From: Rickettsiales bacterium
Lineage (GTDB): Bacteria > Pseudomonadota > Alphaproteobacteria > Rickettsiales > Rickettsiaceae
Assembly (NCBI GenBank): GCA_947453775.1
Contig: CANGHM010000037.1
Location: forward strand, 1 to 5,756
Direction: 5' to 3'
Length of the DNA stretch: 5,756 bases
A program made the translations under genes and the position numbers. The notes under the pieces are model-generated. The model was given only the letters and a program-made list of their open reading frames with translations, was not told where the DNA came from and did no database searches. This document shows, piece by piece, positions 5,554 to 5,756 of this stretch (position 1 is the first letter of the stretch; every line of letters begins with the position of its first letter).

Positions 5554-5756
5554 TTTCTGGTTGATAAAATTCTAATAACTTGATCTAGTATATCCTTTTT
5601 GAGTTTAATATTACAAATACTCATTCGGCTATTCACATTTTGGTTTATTGATGATGATTTCGGAAAAAAGACATTATATTGCTTAGCCTGATTATCACTA
5701 TCATCACATACCACATTTATTGACAATGTAATTGAGTTAAAAGCCAATATTCTGTG
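5550..5756 (-). CDS. Unrecognised protein, C-terminal 68 residues only (5' end outside window)
   Basis: The frame is open to the right edge of the window (it enters with H-R-I) and ends at TGA 5552-5550, so this is the 3' end of a longer gene rather than a small complete ORF. A TTG at 5747 could in principle start it, but nothing supports that. I do not recognise the product. The visible part has alternating beta-like hydrophobic stretches (ILAFNSITLSINVVCDD, then KQYNVFFP), a polar Ser/Asn-rich linker, and a C-terminal amphipathic helix (LKKDILDQVIRIL) ending in STRK. Its stop overlaps the NUDIX start by 4 bp (ATGA), so the two are very probably co-translated from one mRNA. Confidence 0.7.
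   Translation of the reverse strand, partial: HRILAFNSITLSINVVCDDSDNQAKQYNVFFPKSSSINQNVNSRMSICNIKLKKDILDQVIRILSTRK

Noticed and set aside
5691..5720. ATCA-rich stretch (TATCACTATCATCACATA) as an operator or repeat
   Set aside because: It lies inside the open frame of the unknown gene and is explained by Asp/Val codons; no regular unit is present.

Overview
The window is compact and AT-rich. It looks like chromosome from a reduced-genome, host-associated Gram-negative bacterium, and I favour an alphaproteobacterium of Rickettsiales type. The support is a transhydrogenase alpha subunit split into two genes (PntAA and PntAB), a LolA-type lipoprotein carrier with an Sec signal, very short or overlapping gene junctions, almost no Shine-Dalgarno sequences and normal use of TGA as stop. 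This placement is inference. A low-GC gammaproteobacterium such as a Legionella relative cannot be excluded from the sequence alone.

Layout. On the minus strand, 2272 down to 1 holds the transhydrogenase operon pntAA-pntAB-pntB. The first two genes overlap by 20 bp, the next gap is 6 bp, and pntB runs off the left edge after 260 codons. Divergent from it, with only 39 bp between start codons, is a plus-strand pair: a LolA-family periplasmic carrier (2312-2971) overlapping by 11 bp a small YqaA/VTT-like membrane protein (2961-3371). Convergent with that pair, the minus strand from 5756 to 3440 carries the 3' end of an unrecognised gene, a NUDIX hydrolase joined to it by an ATGA overlap, and a secreted Deg/HtrA-like serine protease behind its own probable promoter. 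There is no gene-free stretch longer than about 70 bp, and I saw no tRNA, rRNA, IS element or CRISPR array.

Function. The left operon interconverts NADH and NADPH at the expense of the proton gradient. The centre and right carry cell-envelope functions: lipoprotein transport, a possible lipid-handling membrane protein, and periplasmic proteolysis. A nucleotide-housekeeping enzyme completes the set. These genes are ordinary one by one, and I do not see a new multi-gene system.

The most unusual structure is at the convergent junction. A 12-bp perfect inverted repeat (3353-3364 and 3442-3453) is concentric with an 11-bp stem-loop (3391-3417), giving a roughly 101-bp nested palindrome. Its outer arms supply the last codons of both converging genes. 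A 15-bp tandem repeat encoding a QSEKS tail on the protease directly abuts it. This could be a small palindromic repeat element of the kind known from Rickettsia, or an elaborated bidirectional terminator.
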